A DNA stretch of 36,469 nt, from positions 1 through 36,469 of the forward strand of contig JAFSGB010000002.1 in NCBI GenBank assembly GCA_017434895.1, in the 5' to 3' direction. Under the pieces are notes generated by a model. That model was not told where the DNA came from and did not search any database. It saw only the letters and a list, made by a program, of their open reading frames with translations. Below are positions 1 through 7,753 of the stretch, one piece after another; position 1 is the first letter of the stretch, and each line of letters starts with the position of its first letter. Position numbers and translations under genes: made by a program. Origin of the DNA: Clostridia bacterium (GTDB lineage: Bacteria; Bacillota; Clostridia; Oscillospirales; Acutalibacteraceae).

Positions 1-194
1 CCGATAAGGTAACTGTTTCACAAACAGGCTGTATCGGTCTATGTCAGTATGAGCCTATTGTTGAGGTTCACGAGCCCGGCAAGGAAAAGGTAACCTATGT
101 TAAGGTTGACTCTGACAAAGCTAAAGAAATCGTTGAAAAACACATTAAGGGTGGAAAGGTTGTAGCAGAATACACCCTTTCAGATCTTAAGTAA
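1..194 (+). CDS. hndB: Thioredoxin-like [2Fe-2S] ferredoxin subunit of bifurcating hydrogenase (3' part)
   Basis: Only the C-terminal part of the gene is present; reading starts at base 3 and ends with TAA at 192-194. The visible protein begins DKVTVSQTGCIGLCQYEP and ends EYTLSDLK. The CIGLC segment followed by a hydrophobic strand matches the second half of the thioredoxin-like [2Fe-2S] fold found in HndB and at the N terminus of HndC. The gene ends 16 bases before the NuoF-like gene, with a GGAGG ribosome site in the gap, so it belongs to the same operon. In HndABCD-type hydrogenases this small subunit relays electrons between the flavin subunit and the hydrogenase subunit. A NuoE-like hndA would be expected just upstream, outside the window. 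The assignment rests on the cysteine motif and on gene order. Confidence 0.8.
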   Translation, partial: DKVTVSQTGCIGLCQYEPIVEVHEPGKEKVTYVKVDSDKAKEIVEKHIKGGKVVAEYTLSDLK

Positions 195-210
195 ATTGGA
201 GGTATAGTAT

Positions 211-2028
211 ATGGTTCGTTCACACGTGCTAATCTGCGGTGGTACAGGCTGTACTTCTTCCGGTAGTGTTGCAATTCAAGAAGCTTTTAAAAGCAATATT
301 GAAGCTTGCGGACTTGGTGAAGAGGTAAAGGTTGTTGAAACCGGTTGCTTCGGACTTTGCGCCTTAGGTCCTGTTGTAATCGTTTATCCTGACGGCACCT
401 TTTACAGTCGTGTTACTGCTGAGGATGTTAAAGAAATCGTCGAGGAGCATCTTTTAAAGGGTAGAAAGGTTGAACGCCTTATTTACAGTGATACCGGTGA
501 AGATGTTGAGGATGTAACTACCGTTGCTCTTAACGATACCACTTTCTACAAGTCACAAAATCGTGTAGTTCTTCGCAATTGCGGTGTTATTGACCCTGAA
601 AGCATTGACGAGTATATCGCAATGGACGGTTATGCAGCATTAGGTAAGGTCCTTACCGAAATGAAGCCTGAGGATGTTATTAAGATTATTTCCGACTCCG
701 GTCTTCGCGGTCGTGGAGGCGGTGGATTCCCTACCGGCTTTAAATGGTCTTTATGTGCCCCAAATAAGGCTGACCAAAAATACGTTGTCTGTAATGCAGA
801 CGAGGGCGACCCCGGTGCGTTTATGGATCGTTCTGTTCTTGAGGGTGACCCTCACTGCTTAGTTGAGGCTATGGCTATTGCCGGATATGCTATCGGCGCT
901 ACCGAGGGTTATGTTTACGTTCGTGCTGAGTATCCTATTGCTGTTAAGCGTTTGCAAAAGGCTATTGACGATGCCCGTGAATACGGTCTTTTAGGTAAGG
1001 ATATTTTTGGTTCGGGCTTTGACTTTAACCTACATATCCGTCTTGGCGCAGGCGCATTCGTTTGCGGTGAGGAAACTGCTCTTATGACCTCTATTGAGGG
1101 TAATCGCGGCGAGCCTAGACCCCGTCCTCCTTATCCGGCAGTTAAGGGTCTGTTTGGTAAGCCTACCGTTGAAAACAATGTTGAGACCTTCGCAAACGTT
1201 CCTCAAATCATCCTTAAAGGCGCTGAGTGGTTTGCTTCAATGGGTACCGAGCGTTCAAAGGGTACTAAGGTATTCGCTTTGGGCGGTAATATCGAGCATA
1301 CCGGTCTTGTTGAAATTCCTATGGGTACTACGCTTCGTCATATCATTTACGATATTGGCGGCGGTATCCCTGGCGGAAAGGCATTTAAGGCTGCTCAAAC
1401 CGGCGGTCCCTCCGGCGGTTGTATTCCGGCAAGTCTTATTGATACCGAGGTTGACTACGATAACCTTACTGCTATCGGTTGTATGATGGGCTCCGGCGGT
1501 CTTATTGTTATGGACGAGGACACCTGTATGGTTGATATGGCTAAGTTCTTCCTTGAATTTACTGTTGACGAATCCTGCGGTAAGTGTACTCCTTGCCGTG
1601 TAGGTACTAAGAGACTCTTAGAGCTACTTGATAAGATTACCAAAGGTAAGGGTACTTTAGAGGATGTTGACAGACTTGAAGAGCTTTGTAACTATATTAA
1701 ACAAAATTCTCTTTGCGGTCTCGGACAAACCGCTCCTAACCCCGTACTTGCAACCCTTAACTTCTTCCGCGATGAGTATGTAGCTCACGTTGTTGATAAA
1801 AAATGTCCTGCCGGTGTTTGTAAAGATTTACTTAAGTTTAACATTGATATGGATGCTTGTATCGGTTGTGGTATGTGTGCTAGAAACTGCCCCGCAGGTG
1901 CAATTCATAAAACCGAATATGTGGCTCCGGGTCACAAGCTTTTCTCTTACGAGATTGACAACGAAAAGTGCGTTAAGTGCGGCGTTTGTATGGATAACTG
2001 TAAGTTTAAAGCAATTTCAAAAATATAA
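211..2028 (+). CDS. hndC: NuoF-like NAD(P)H/FMN subunit of electron-bifurcating [FeFe]-hydrogenase
   Basis: The 605-residue flavoprotein binds NAD(H) and FMN and, in this family, is the bifurcation site coupling NADH and ferredoxin to H2. Domains in order: an N-terminal thioredoxin-like [2Fe-2S] domain with C9, C14, C46 and C50; the NuoF core with the glycine-rich GLRGRGGGGFPTG NADH loop near residue 165 and the CNADEGDPGAF and CGEETALMTSIEG FMN segments; an SLBB-type linker; the NuoF [4Fe-4S] site with C456, C459, C462 and C502; and a C-terminal two-cluster ferredoxin with C550/553/556/560 and C587/590/593/597. This is the architecture of HndC/HydB rather than plain complex I NuoF, which lacks both extra ends. 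The start ATG follows GGAGG. The hydrogenase subunit starts 18 bases after the stop. The function is established for the family; the cofactor preference (NADH or NADPH) cannot be read from the sequence. Confidence 0.93.
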   Translation: MVRSHVLICGGTGCTSSGSVAIQEAFKSNIEACGLGEEVKVVETGCFGLCALGPVVIVYPDGTFYSRVTAEDVKEIVEEHLLKGRKVERLIYSDTGEDVEDVTTVALNDTTFYKSQNRVVLRNCGVIDPESIDEYIAMDGYAALGKVLTEMKPEDVIKIISDSGLRGRGGGGFPTGFKWSLCAPNKADQKYVVCNADEGDPGAFMDRSVLEGDPHCLVEAMAIAGYAIGATEGYVYVRAEYPIAVKRLQKAIDDAREYGLLGKDIFGSGFDFNLHIRLGAGAFVCGEETALMTSIEGNRGEPRPRPPYPAVKGLFGKPTVENNVETFANVPQIILKGAEWFASMGTERSKGTKVFALGGNIEHTGLVEIPMGTTLRHIIYDIGGGIPGGKAFKAAQTGGPSGGCIPASLIDTEVDYDNLTAIGCMMGSGGLIVMDEDTCMVDMAKFFLEFTVDESCGKCTPCRVGTKRLLELLDKITKGKGTLEDVDRLEELCNYIKQNSLCGLGQTAPNPVLATLNFFRDEYVAHVVDKKCPAGVCKDLLKFNIDMDACIGCGMCARNCPAGAIHKTEYVAPGHKLFSYEIDNEKCVKCGVCMDNCKFKAISKI

Positions 2029-2046
2029 GAAAGGAGCCTTTTTATA

Positions 2047-3798
2047 ATGGATATGTTAAATGTTAAAATTAACGGTATTGCTGTAAACGTTCCTAAGGGC
2101 TCTACTGTTTTGGAGGCTGCTCGCCTTGCCGGCGTTGAGATTCCTACCCTTTGCTTTATGAAAGAAAAGAACGAAATCGGTGCTTGCCGTATTTGTATGG
2201 TAGAGGTTAACGAGGGTAGAGGCTTTAGAATGGTTACTGCCTGTGTTTATCCTTGCAGTGACGGTATGGAGGTTTTAACCAATACCGAAAAGGTACAAAA
2301 GTCAAGAAAAACCACCCTTGAGCTTATTCTTTCAACCCACGAAAAGAAATGTCTATCATGTGTTCGCTCTACTAACTGCGAGCTTCAAAAGCTTTGCCGC
2401 GACTACGGTGTTGAGGAGTCTGCCTTTGGCGGATTTAAACCCCAGTATGAGCTTGACAATTCCACACCTCACTTAGTACGCGACAATAATAAGTGTGTGC
2501 TTTGCCGCCGTTGTGTTGCTGTTTGTGAAGAGCAATATGTTGGCGTTATCGGCGCTAATAACCGTGGTATTGACACTAATATCGGCACTCCCTTTGAGGT
2601 TGGACTTTCTAAAGTTCCCTGTATTTCTTGCGGTCAGTGTACTGCTGTTTGTCCTACCGGTGCTCTTGTTGAGAAGGACGACACCGACAAGATTTGGGAA
2701 GCTTTGGCTGACCCCACAAAGCATGTTGTAGTTCAGACTGCACCTTCTATTCGTGCAACCTTGGGCGAATGCTTCGATATGCCTATTGGCACTAATGTTG
2801 AGGGCAAAATGGTTGCCGCTTTACGTCGCCTTGGATTTGACAAGGTATTCGATACTGATTTTGCTGCTGACCTTACTATTGTTGAGGAAGCAAATGAGTT
2901 GGTTGATAGAATCAATAATAACGGCGTTCTGCCTATGATTACCTCTTGCTCACCCGGTTGGGTTAAGTTCTGCGAGTATTACTACCCCGATATGATTAAT
3001 CATCTATCTTCTTGTAAGTCACCTCAGCAGATGGCAGGCGCTGTAATTAAGACCTATTATGCAGAAAAGGCTGGCATTGACGCTAAGGATATCGTTTCTG
3101 TATCTGTAATGCCCTGTACTGCTAAGAAGTTTGAAATTGGTCGTGAGGACCAGTCTGCCGCAGGTGTTCCTGATGTTGATATCGCTATCACTACCCGCGA
3201 GCTTTCCCGTATGATTATGCGTGCAGGTCTTAACTTTACCACACTTCCCGACGAGGAGTTCGACTCACCCTTAGGTGACGATACCGGTGCCGCAGTTATA
3301 TTCGGTGCTACCGGCGGTGTTATGGAAGCAGCCCTCAGGACTGCTAACGACTGGTTAACAGGTAAGGATAATACCGAAATTGACTTTACCGCAGTTCGTG
3401 GTACTATGGGTCTAAAGCAAGCAACCGTTAACATTAACGGCAATGATATTAAGGTGGCCGTAGCTTCAGGTGCCGCTGCCGCTAAGGTTGTTATGGATAG
3501 AATGAAGGCCGGCAACCCTGACGGTTGGACATTTGTTGAAATTATGGGATGCCCCGGCGGTTGTGTAAACGGCGGCGGTCAGCCTATTCAGCCTCAAAGC
3601 GTTCGAGATACTGTTGACCTTAAGGCAGTTCGTGCAAAAGCTCTTTATGACCAAGATGCTCAAATGGCTATAAGAAAGTCACACGAGTCTCCCGTTGTTA
3701 AGACCCTTTACAGTGAGTGGTATGATGGCTTCGGCGGTCATAAGGCTCACCACGACCTACATACAAGCTATGTAGCCAGAGAAAAGTATTCTAAATAA
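2047..3798 (+). CDS. hndD: [FeFe]-hydrogenase catalytic subunit (HydA/HndD)
   Basis: The protein has 583 residues and is cytoplasmic with no signal peptide. It carries the full accessory-cluster chain: [2Fe-2S] (C36, C47, C50, C66), His-ligated [4Fe-4S] (H98, C102, C105, C111) and two [4Fe-4S] clusters (C150/153/156/160 and C192/195/198/202). The H-cluster domain shows motif L1 TSCSPGW (300-305 region), L2 MPCTAKKFE (C357) and L3 EIMGCPGGCVNGGGQP (C502, C506). It reduces protons with electrons from the HndC/HndB subunits. L1 has serine (S302) where prototype enzymes have the proton-relay cysteine of TSCCP; the bases at 2947-2949 clearly encode Ser. AAGGAG at 2031-2036 supports ATG 2047. This is the last gene of the operon, followed by a strong terminator. 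Maturases HydEFG are not in the window. Confidence 0.95.
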   Translation: MDMLNVKINGIAVNVPKGSTVLEAARLAGVEIPTLCFMKEKNEIGACRICMVEVNEGRGFRMVTACVYPCSDGMEVLTNTEKVQKSRKTTLELILSTHEKKCLSCVRSTNCELQKLCRDYGVEESAFGGFKPQYELDNSTPHLVRDNNKCVLCRRCVAVCEEQYVGVIGANNRGIDTNIGTPFEVGLSKVPCISCGQCTAVCPTGALVEKDDTDKIWEALADPTKHVVVQTAPSIRATLGECFDMPIGTNVEGKMVAALRRLGFDKVFDTDFAADLTIVEEANELVDRINNNGVLPMITSCSPGWVKFCEYYYPDMINHLSSCKSPQQMAGAVIKTYYAEKAGIDAKDIVSVSVMPCTAKKFEIGREDQSAAGVPDVDIAITTRELSRMIMRAGLNFTTLPDEEFDSPLGDDTGAAVIFGATGGVMEAALRTANDWLTGKDNTEIDFTAVRGTMGLKQATVNINGNDIKVAVASGAAAAKVVMDRMKAGNPDGWTFVEIMGCPGGCVNGGGQPIQPQSVRDTVDLKAVRAKALYDQDAQMAIRKSHESPVVKTLYSEWYDGFGGHKAHHDLHTSYVAREKYSK

Positions 3799-3811
3799 GA
3801 ATAAAAGCATT

Positions 3812-3838
3812 AAGACCTCCCAAAACGGGAGGTCTTTT
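3812..3838 (+). terminator. Rho-independent terminator of the hydrogenase operon
   Basis: A perfect 10-bp stem (AAGACCTCCC / GGGAGGTCTT) with a 5-base loop runs into a short T tract, 13 bases after the hndD stop. It separates the hydrogenase operon from the metK promoter. Confidence 0.9.
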
Positions 3839-3852
3839 ACTATAATTTGCTA

Positions 3853-3880
3853 TTGACAAATTTTCAATATGTGTTAAAAT
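3853..3880 (+). promoter_or_regulatory. SigA-type promoter of the SAM-riboswitch/metK operon
   Basis: A consensus -35 TTGACA at 3853-3858 and a -10 TAAAAT at 3875-3880 are separated by 16 bases. The predicted transcript start, near 3887, lies just ahead of the first riboswitch stem at 3902. Confidence 0.75.
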
Positions 3881-3901
3881 AGTTAAGAACTTAATATTTT
3901 C

Positions 3902-3993
3902 CTTATCGAGAGTGGTGGAGGGGACCGGCCCTATGAAGCCCGGCAACCTGTTTTTCAAGGTGCCAAATCCGGCGGTTTAACCGAAAGATGAGG
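3902..3993 (+). promoter_or_regulatory. SAM-I (S-box) riboswitch aptamer
   Basis: The P1 stem pairs CTTATC (3902-3907) with GATGAG (3988-3993). Between them are the typical S-box core segments: GAGAG followed by GGTGGAGGG, then GGCCCTATGAAGCCCGGCAACC-like sequence and GGTGCCAAATCC, and the GAAAGATGAG 3' end. S-adenosylmethionine binding to this fold promotes termination in the family. The element sits directly upstream of metK, a common S-box target. A terminator follows at 4002-4029. The stretch GCGGTT at 3972-3977 could pair with AACCGC at 4002-4007 and so form part of an antiterminator; that pairing is inferred. Confidence 0.95.
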
Positions 3994-4001
3994 TTCATTT
4001 T

Positions 4002-4029
4002 AACCGCTTCTTTTTGGAGCGGTTTTTTT
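4002..4029 (+). terminator. Riboswitch-controlled terminator before metK
   Basis: The stem AACCGCT (4002-4008) / AGCGGTT (4018-4024) is followed by a run of Ts, 9 bases downstream of the aptamer and 26 bases before the metK start. This is the expression platform of an off-switch: high SAM would favour this hairpin and reduce metK expression. Confidence 0.88.
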
Positions 4030-4055
4030 AGAATTTTAAAATGGAGGATGTTTGT

Positions 4056-5234
4056 ATGAATAAGTTTTTGTTTACCTCGGAATCTGTAACAGAGGGTCAT
4101 CCCGACAAGGTTTGTGATAGAATTTCCGACTCTGTGCTTGATGCTATTTTAACGCAGGATAAATTTGGCCGTGTTGCTTGTGAAACCTTTGCAACTACCG
4201 GTGTTGTAAATGTTATGGGCGAGATTACCACCAGCGCTCAGATTGATATTCCCAGCATTGTAAGAAAGGCACTTTGTGATATTGGTTATGACAGCCCTGA
4301 TGCCGGTTTTGACGGAAATTCTTGTGCAGTTATTACCTCAATTGATAAGCAGTCACCCGATATTGCAATGGGCGTTGACAATTCCTTAGAATATAAGGAC
4401 GGCGAGGAGGATTCCTACAATATCCACGGTGCCGGAGACCAAGGTATGATGTTCGGCTACGCTTGTGACGAAACCGAGGAACTAATGCCCTTGGCGATTT
4501 CTTTGGCTCATGCCATGGCAATTAAACTGACCCAGGTTAGAAAATCAGGTGAACTTACATATCTTAGACCCGATGGTAAAACTCAAGTTACAGTAGAATA
4601 TAATGACGGTGTAGCTACTCGAGTTGATGCAGTTGTTGTTTCTACTCAGCATAAAGAGGATGTAACCCTTGAACAGCTTCGTGGGGATATTCTCGAAAAG
4701 GTTATTAAGCCAATAATTCCCGCAGAGCTATTCGATGAAAATACAAAGGTTTATATTAATCCCACCGGTCGTTTTGTTATTGGAGGACCTCAAGGTGATA
4801 CGGGACTAACAGGAAGAAAAATTATTGTTGATACCTATGGCGGCTATGCCCGTCACGGTGGCGGCGCTTTTTCGGGTAAGGACCCCACAAAGGTTGACCG
4901 TTCTGCGGCTTATGCTGCTCGTTATGCGGCTAAAAATGTTGTTGCTGCCGGTTTGGCTAAAAAGTGCGAAATTCAGCTTGCTTATGCTATCGGTGTTGCA
5001 AAGCCTTTCTCTGTAATGGTAGACACCTTCGGCACAGGAAAGGTAAGTGACGAGGAAATCGCAAATGCAGTAAACAAGGTTTTTGACCTTCGTCCTGCCG
5101 CAATTATCGAAAAGCTTAATCTTCGTTGTCCTATCTATACTCCAACCTCAGCCTATGGTCATTTTGGAAGAAAGGATATTGAGCTTCCTTGGGAAAAGCT
5201 CGATAAGGTTGAGGAGCTTAAATCATTATTTTAG
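4056..5234 (+). CDS. metK: S-adenosylmethionine synthetase
   Basis: The enzyme makes S-adenosylmethionine from methionine and ATP in the cytoplasm. The 392-residue product has the usual family length and hallmark motifs: [15 protein letters not shown] at the N terminus (catalytic His and Asp), the [12 protein letters not shown] loop, and the glycine-rich [16 protein letters not shown] segment. I place the start at ATG 4056 because GGAGG at 4043-4047 is 8 bases upstream; an in-frame ATG at 4041 would place this ribosome site inside the coding sequence. Expression is controlled by the SAM-I riboswitch and terminator immediately upstream. The stop is only 11 bases from the nfnA start with no terminator between, so metK and nfnAB are probably co-transcribed. 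Confidence 0.97.
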   Translation: MNKFLFTSESVTEGHPDKVCDRISDSVLDAILTQDKFGRVACETFATTGVVNVMGEITTSAQIDIPSIVRKALCDIGYDSPDAGFDGNSCAVITSIDKQSPDIAMGVDNSLEYKDGEEDSYNIHGAGDQGMMFGYACDETEELMPLAISLAHAMAIKLTQVRKSGELTYLRPDGKTQVTVEYNDGVATRVDAVVVSTQHKEDVTLEQLRGDILEKVIKPIIPAELFDENTKVYINPTGRFVIGGPQGDTGLTGRKIIVDTYGGYARHGGGAFSGKDPTKVDRSAAYAARYAAKNVVAAGLAKKCEIQLAYAIGVAKPFSVMVDTFGTGKVSDEEIANAVNKVFDLRPAAIIEKLNLRCPIYTPTSAYGHFGRKDIELPWEKLDKVEELKSLF

Positions 5235-5245
5235 AGGTGTCCTAA

Positions 5246-6073
5246 TTGTACAAAATTTTAGATAAAAGGGTTTTAAACAGCGAGGTTACTGCCCTTACTA
5301 TTGAGGCTCCGTTTATAGCCAAAAAGGTAAAACCCGGTCAGTTTGTAATTATCCGTGCTGACGAAAAAGGGGAGAGAGTACCCCTAACAGTTGCAGATTT
5401 TGACTTTGACAAAGGAACTGTTACAGTAATTTTCCAAGCAATCGGCTTTTCTACAAAAAAACTTGCAAAATTCCAAGTGGGGGACTGTATTTCCGACTGT
5501 GTAGGCCCTTTGGGTGTTCCTACCGAGTTTGGAAATCCCAGAAAAGCCATTATTATCGGCGGAGGTGTAGGTTGTGCTATTGCATACCCCCAAGCCAAAG
5601 CTCTTTATAATATGGGTGTAGATACTACTGTTATTGCCGGCTTTAGAAATAAGGATATTGTTATTCTTGAGGAGGAAATGCGAGCCGTTTCCAATAATCT
5701 ATATATCACCACTGATGACGGTTCTTACGGTCAGAAGGGCTTTGTTACCAATGTTTTAGCAAATCTGATTTCAAAAGACAGTTATGATTTGGTAATTGCT
5801 ATTGGTCCCGTTCTTATGATGAAAAATGTGGCAAAAACCACCGAGGAACAGAAAATCAAAACAATTGTCAGCCTTAACCCAATTATGATTGACGGTACGG
5901 GTATGTGTGGCGGTTGCCGTGTAACGGTTGGGGGTGAGGTTAAGTTTGCTTGTGTTGACGGTCCCGATTTTGACGGGCATCTGGTTGATTTTGACGAGCT
6001 GATGCGTAGAAACAGTCTATACAAGCAAGAAGAGGCTCACGCTTGCAGATTGGAGGCAGAATACAATGACTGA
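5246..6073 (+). CDS. nfnA: NfnA/SudB: NADH-binding subunit of bifurcating ferredoxin-NADP+ oxidoreductase
   Basis: The 275-residue subunit has a ferredoxin-reductase fold. The FAD half contains PLTVADFDF; the NAD half contains the GGGVGCAIAYPQAKAL nucleotide loop. A C-terminal [2Fe-2S] site is seen in DGTGMCGGCRV followed by FACVDGPDFDGHLVDF, which is diagnostic of the NfnA/SudB family. With NfnB it couples reduction of NADP+ by NADH and reduced ferredoxin. The start is TTG at 5246: AGAGGTG overlapping the metK stop lies 6 bases upstream. The gene overlaps nfnB by 8 bases, indicating translational coupling. Such proteins are often mislabelled sulfide dehydrogenase or dihydroorotate dehydrogenase electron-transfer subunit; the neighbouring GltD-like gene supports Nfn. 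Confidence 0.9.
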   Translation: MYKILDKRVLNSEVTALTIEAPFIAKKVKPGQFVIIRADEKGERVPLTVADFDFDKGTVTVIFQAIGFSTKKLAKFQVGDCISDCVGPLGVPTEFGNPRKAIIIGGGVGCAIAYPQAKALYNMGVDTTVIAGFRNKDIVILEEEMRAVSNNLYITTDDGSYGQKGFVTNVLANLISKDSYDLVIAIGPVLMMKNVAKTTEEQKIKTIVSLNPIMIDGTGMCGGCRVTVGGEVKFACVDGPDFDGHLVDFDELMRRNSLYKQEEAHACRLEAEYND

Positions 6074-7451
6074 TATGTCTACTAAAAAAACAGAAATGCC
6101 GGTGCTTAAGCCCACTATCCGTAATAAAAATTTTGAAGAGGTAGCCTTGGGCTATACCCCAGAAATGGCGGTGGCAGAAGCTAACAGGTGCCTCAACTGT
6201 AAAAATCCAATGTGTGTTACGGGTTGTCCCGTTAATGTTCAAATTCCCGATTTTATTAAGAAAATTAGTGAGGGCGATTTTGAATCGGCATATCTTAAAA
6301 TCAGCGAAACAAATTCCTTGCCCGCAGTTTGCGGTCGCGTTTGTCCACAGGAAAGACAGTGCGAAAGCAAGTGTATTAGGGCAATAAAAGGGGAAAGTGT
6401 CGCTATCGGTAGACTGGAACGCTTTGCCGCTGATTATTTCAGAGAAAACTGTGAAATAGCGGCTCAAAATATTACTCCCAACGGCAAAAAGGTTGCCGTT
6501 ATCGGCTCTGGACCCTCCGGTCTTGCTTGTGCCGGTGATTTGGCAAAGCTTGGTTACAGTGTAACTATTTTTGAGGCTTTCCATACTGCGGGTGGTGTTT
6601 TGGTGTATGGTATTCCCGAATTCCGTCTGCCAAAAGCCATTGTAAACCACGAAATAGAGGGACTTAAAGCTTTAGGCGTGGAAATTAAAACCAATATGGT
6701 AATTGGAAAAATACTTTCTGTGGATGAAATTATCGAAATGGGCCATGACGCCGTATTTATTGGCTCCGGTGCAGGACTCCCGAGCTTTATGGGTATTGAA
6801 GGGGAGGCAAGTGTCGGCGTTTATTCTGCCAACGAGTTTTTGACCCGTATTAATCTTATGAAGGCATACCGCGATGATTATGACACACCGATTAGAAAGC
6901 CGAATTCCGTTGCTGTTGTAGGTGGCGGTAACGTTGCTATGGATGCTGCCCGTTGTGCTAAACGCTTGGGAGCAGAGCATGTTTATATTGTGTATAGGCG
7001 TAGTGAGGCTGAGATGCCCGCTCGCAGGGAGGAAATTCACCACGCCAAGGAAGAGGAAATCGAATTTAAATTGCTTTGCAATCCTACAAGAATTATAGCT
7101 GATGCAGACGGCAAGGTTATCGGTATTGAATGTGTAAAAATGGAACTCGGAGAGCCTGACCAAAGCGGCAGACGAAGACCTACTGTGATTGAAGGCTCCG
7201 AGTTTACACTTCCCGTAGAGTCGGTTATAATGGCTCTTGGCACATCGCCAAATCCTCTTATTCGTTCAACTACTAAGGGAATTGAGGCAAATCAAAAGGG
7301 ATGTCTTGTTGTGGACGAAAATATGCAGACCACCAAAGAGGGTGTTTATGCTGGAGGTGATGCCGTAACGGGAGCGGCCACGGTTATTTTGGCAATGGGT
7401 GCGGGTAAAACTGCCGCTAAATCTATTGACGAATATTTAAAAAACAAGTAG
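6066..7451 (+). CDS. nfnB: NfnB/SudA: NADPH-binding subunit of bifurcating ferredoxin-NADP+ oxidoreductase
   Basis: The 461-residue protein resembles the glutamate synthase small subunit. Two N-terminal [4Fe-4S] sites are visible: C42/C45/C50/C54 (CLNCKNPMCVTGCP) and C89/C93/C99/C103 (CGRVCPQERQCESKC). An FAD-binding GSGPSGLACAGDL loop follows near residue 147, then an NADPH-binding VGGGNVAMDAARCAKRLG loop and a C-terminal GDAVTGAATVILAMGAG FAD segment. Paired with NfnA it forms the NADPH- and ferredoxin-handling half of the bifurcating transhydrogenase. Adjacency and overlap with nfnA distinguish it from gltD; no glutamate synthase large subunit is nearby. GGAGG precedes the ATG. No clear terminator follows; the tRNA terminator at 7621 could serve. 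Confidence 0.92.
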   Translation: MTDMSTKKTEMPVLKPTIRNKNFEEVALGYTPEMAVAEANRCLNCKNPMCVTGCPVNVQIPDFIKKISEGDFESAYLKISETNSLPAVCGRVCPQERQCESKCIRAIKGESVAIGRLERFAADYFRENCEIAAQNITPNGKKVAVIGSGPSGLACAGDLAKLGYSVTIFEAFHTAGGVLVYGIPEFRLPKAIVNHEIEGLKALGVEIKTNMVIGKILSVDEIIEMGHDAVFIGSGAGLPSFMGIEGEASVGVYSANEFLTRINLMKAYRDDYDTPIRKPNSVAVVGGGNVAMDAARCAKRLGAEHVYIVYRRSEAEMPARREEIHHAKEEEIEFKLLCNPTRIIADADGKVIGIECVKMELGEPDQSGRRRPTVIEGSEFTLPVESVIMALGTSPNPLIRSTTKGIEANQKGCLVVDENMQTTKEGVYAGGDAVTGAATVILAMGAGKTAAKSIDEYLKNK

Positions 7452-7487
7452 TTTAGTCAACGTAATGCGAATTTTGAAATAAAATAC

Positions 7488-7516
7488 TTGATTATTTTAA
7501 AATGGTATGTTATAAT
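7488..7516 (+). promoter_or_regulatory. Promoter of tRNA-Arg
   Basis: TTGATT at 7488-7493, a 17-base spacer, an extended TG at 7508-7509 and a perfect TATAAT at 7511-7516. The predicted start near 7523 leaves about 20 bases of 5' leader before the mature tRNA. Confidence 0.85.
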
Positions 7517-7542
7517 ACATACCGTTGTGAAATTCGCAATAT

Positions 7543-7619
7543 GCGCTGATAGCTCAGTTGGATAGAGCATCTGCCTTCTAAGCAGAGGGTCGGGGGTTCG
7601 AATCCCTTTCAGCGTGCCA
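7543..7619 (+). tRNA. tRNA-Arg (anticodon TCT)
   Basis: The 77-base gene has an encoded CCA. The acceptor stem GCGCTGA pairs with TCAGCGT (one G-U pair at the end). The D arm AGCTCAGTTGGATAGAGC, the anticodon arm TCTGC-CTTCTAA-GCAGA with anticodon TCT, and a TTCGAATC T-loop are all present. Own promoter at 7488 and terminator at 7621. It reads AGA codons. The 3' end of a tRNA gene is a classical integration site; the accessory-looking block begins about 130 bases downstream, but I see no duplicated tRNA 3' end in the window. Confidence 0.97.
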
Positions 7620-7620
7620 A

Positions 7621-7647
7621 AAAACCACTTCTTCGGAAGTGGTTTTT
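7621..7647 (+). terminator. Terminator of tRNA-Arg
   Basis: An 11-bp stem (AAAACCACTTC / GAAGTGGTTTT) is closed by a stable TTCG tetraloop and followed by Ts, starting 1 base after the CCA. Confidence 0.92.
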
Positions 7648-7656
7648 GAATCATAC

Positions 7657-7701
7657 CGTCCTTAAGGTTAATGTTGTGTCCTTCGCACAATTTAAGGGAC
7701 G
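7657..7701. repeat. Isolated intergenic hairpin
   Basis: CGTCCTTAA (7657-7665) can pair with TTAAGGGACG (7692-7701, one bulged G). Inside it TTGTG (7674-7678) pairs with CACAA (7686-7690). It has no T tract and no gene depends on it visibly. It lies just outside the 400-bp repeat element that starts at 7754; it could be the remains of another small intergenic element. Confidence 0.5.
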
Positions 7702-7753
7702 ATATATCATTAATAATAAAAAAATTTTCACAAAGTTTTTTAAGCACCCAACA

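Noticed and set aside
3057-3515. Minus-strand open frame of 152 codons inside hndD
   Set aside because: Antisense shadow within a conserved hydrogenase gene; no ribosome site.
4041-4055. Earlier ATG for metK at 4041
   Set aside because: It would translate through the GGAGG ribosome site; ATG 4056 has ideal spacing and the family N terminus.
5940-6650. Minus-strand open frame of 236 codons across nfnA/nfnB
   Set aside because: It is antisense to two well-supported genes; the composition is not protein-like and it has no start signal.
7543-7619. tRNA-Arg as a proven integration site
   Set aside because: No duplicated 3' tRNA sequence or integrase is present in the window, so only adjacency can be stated.
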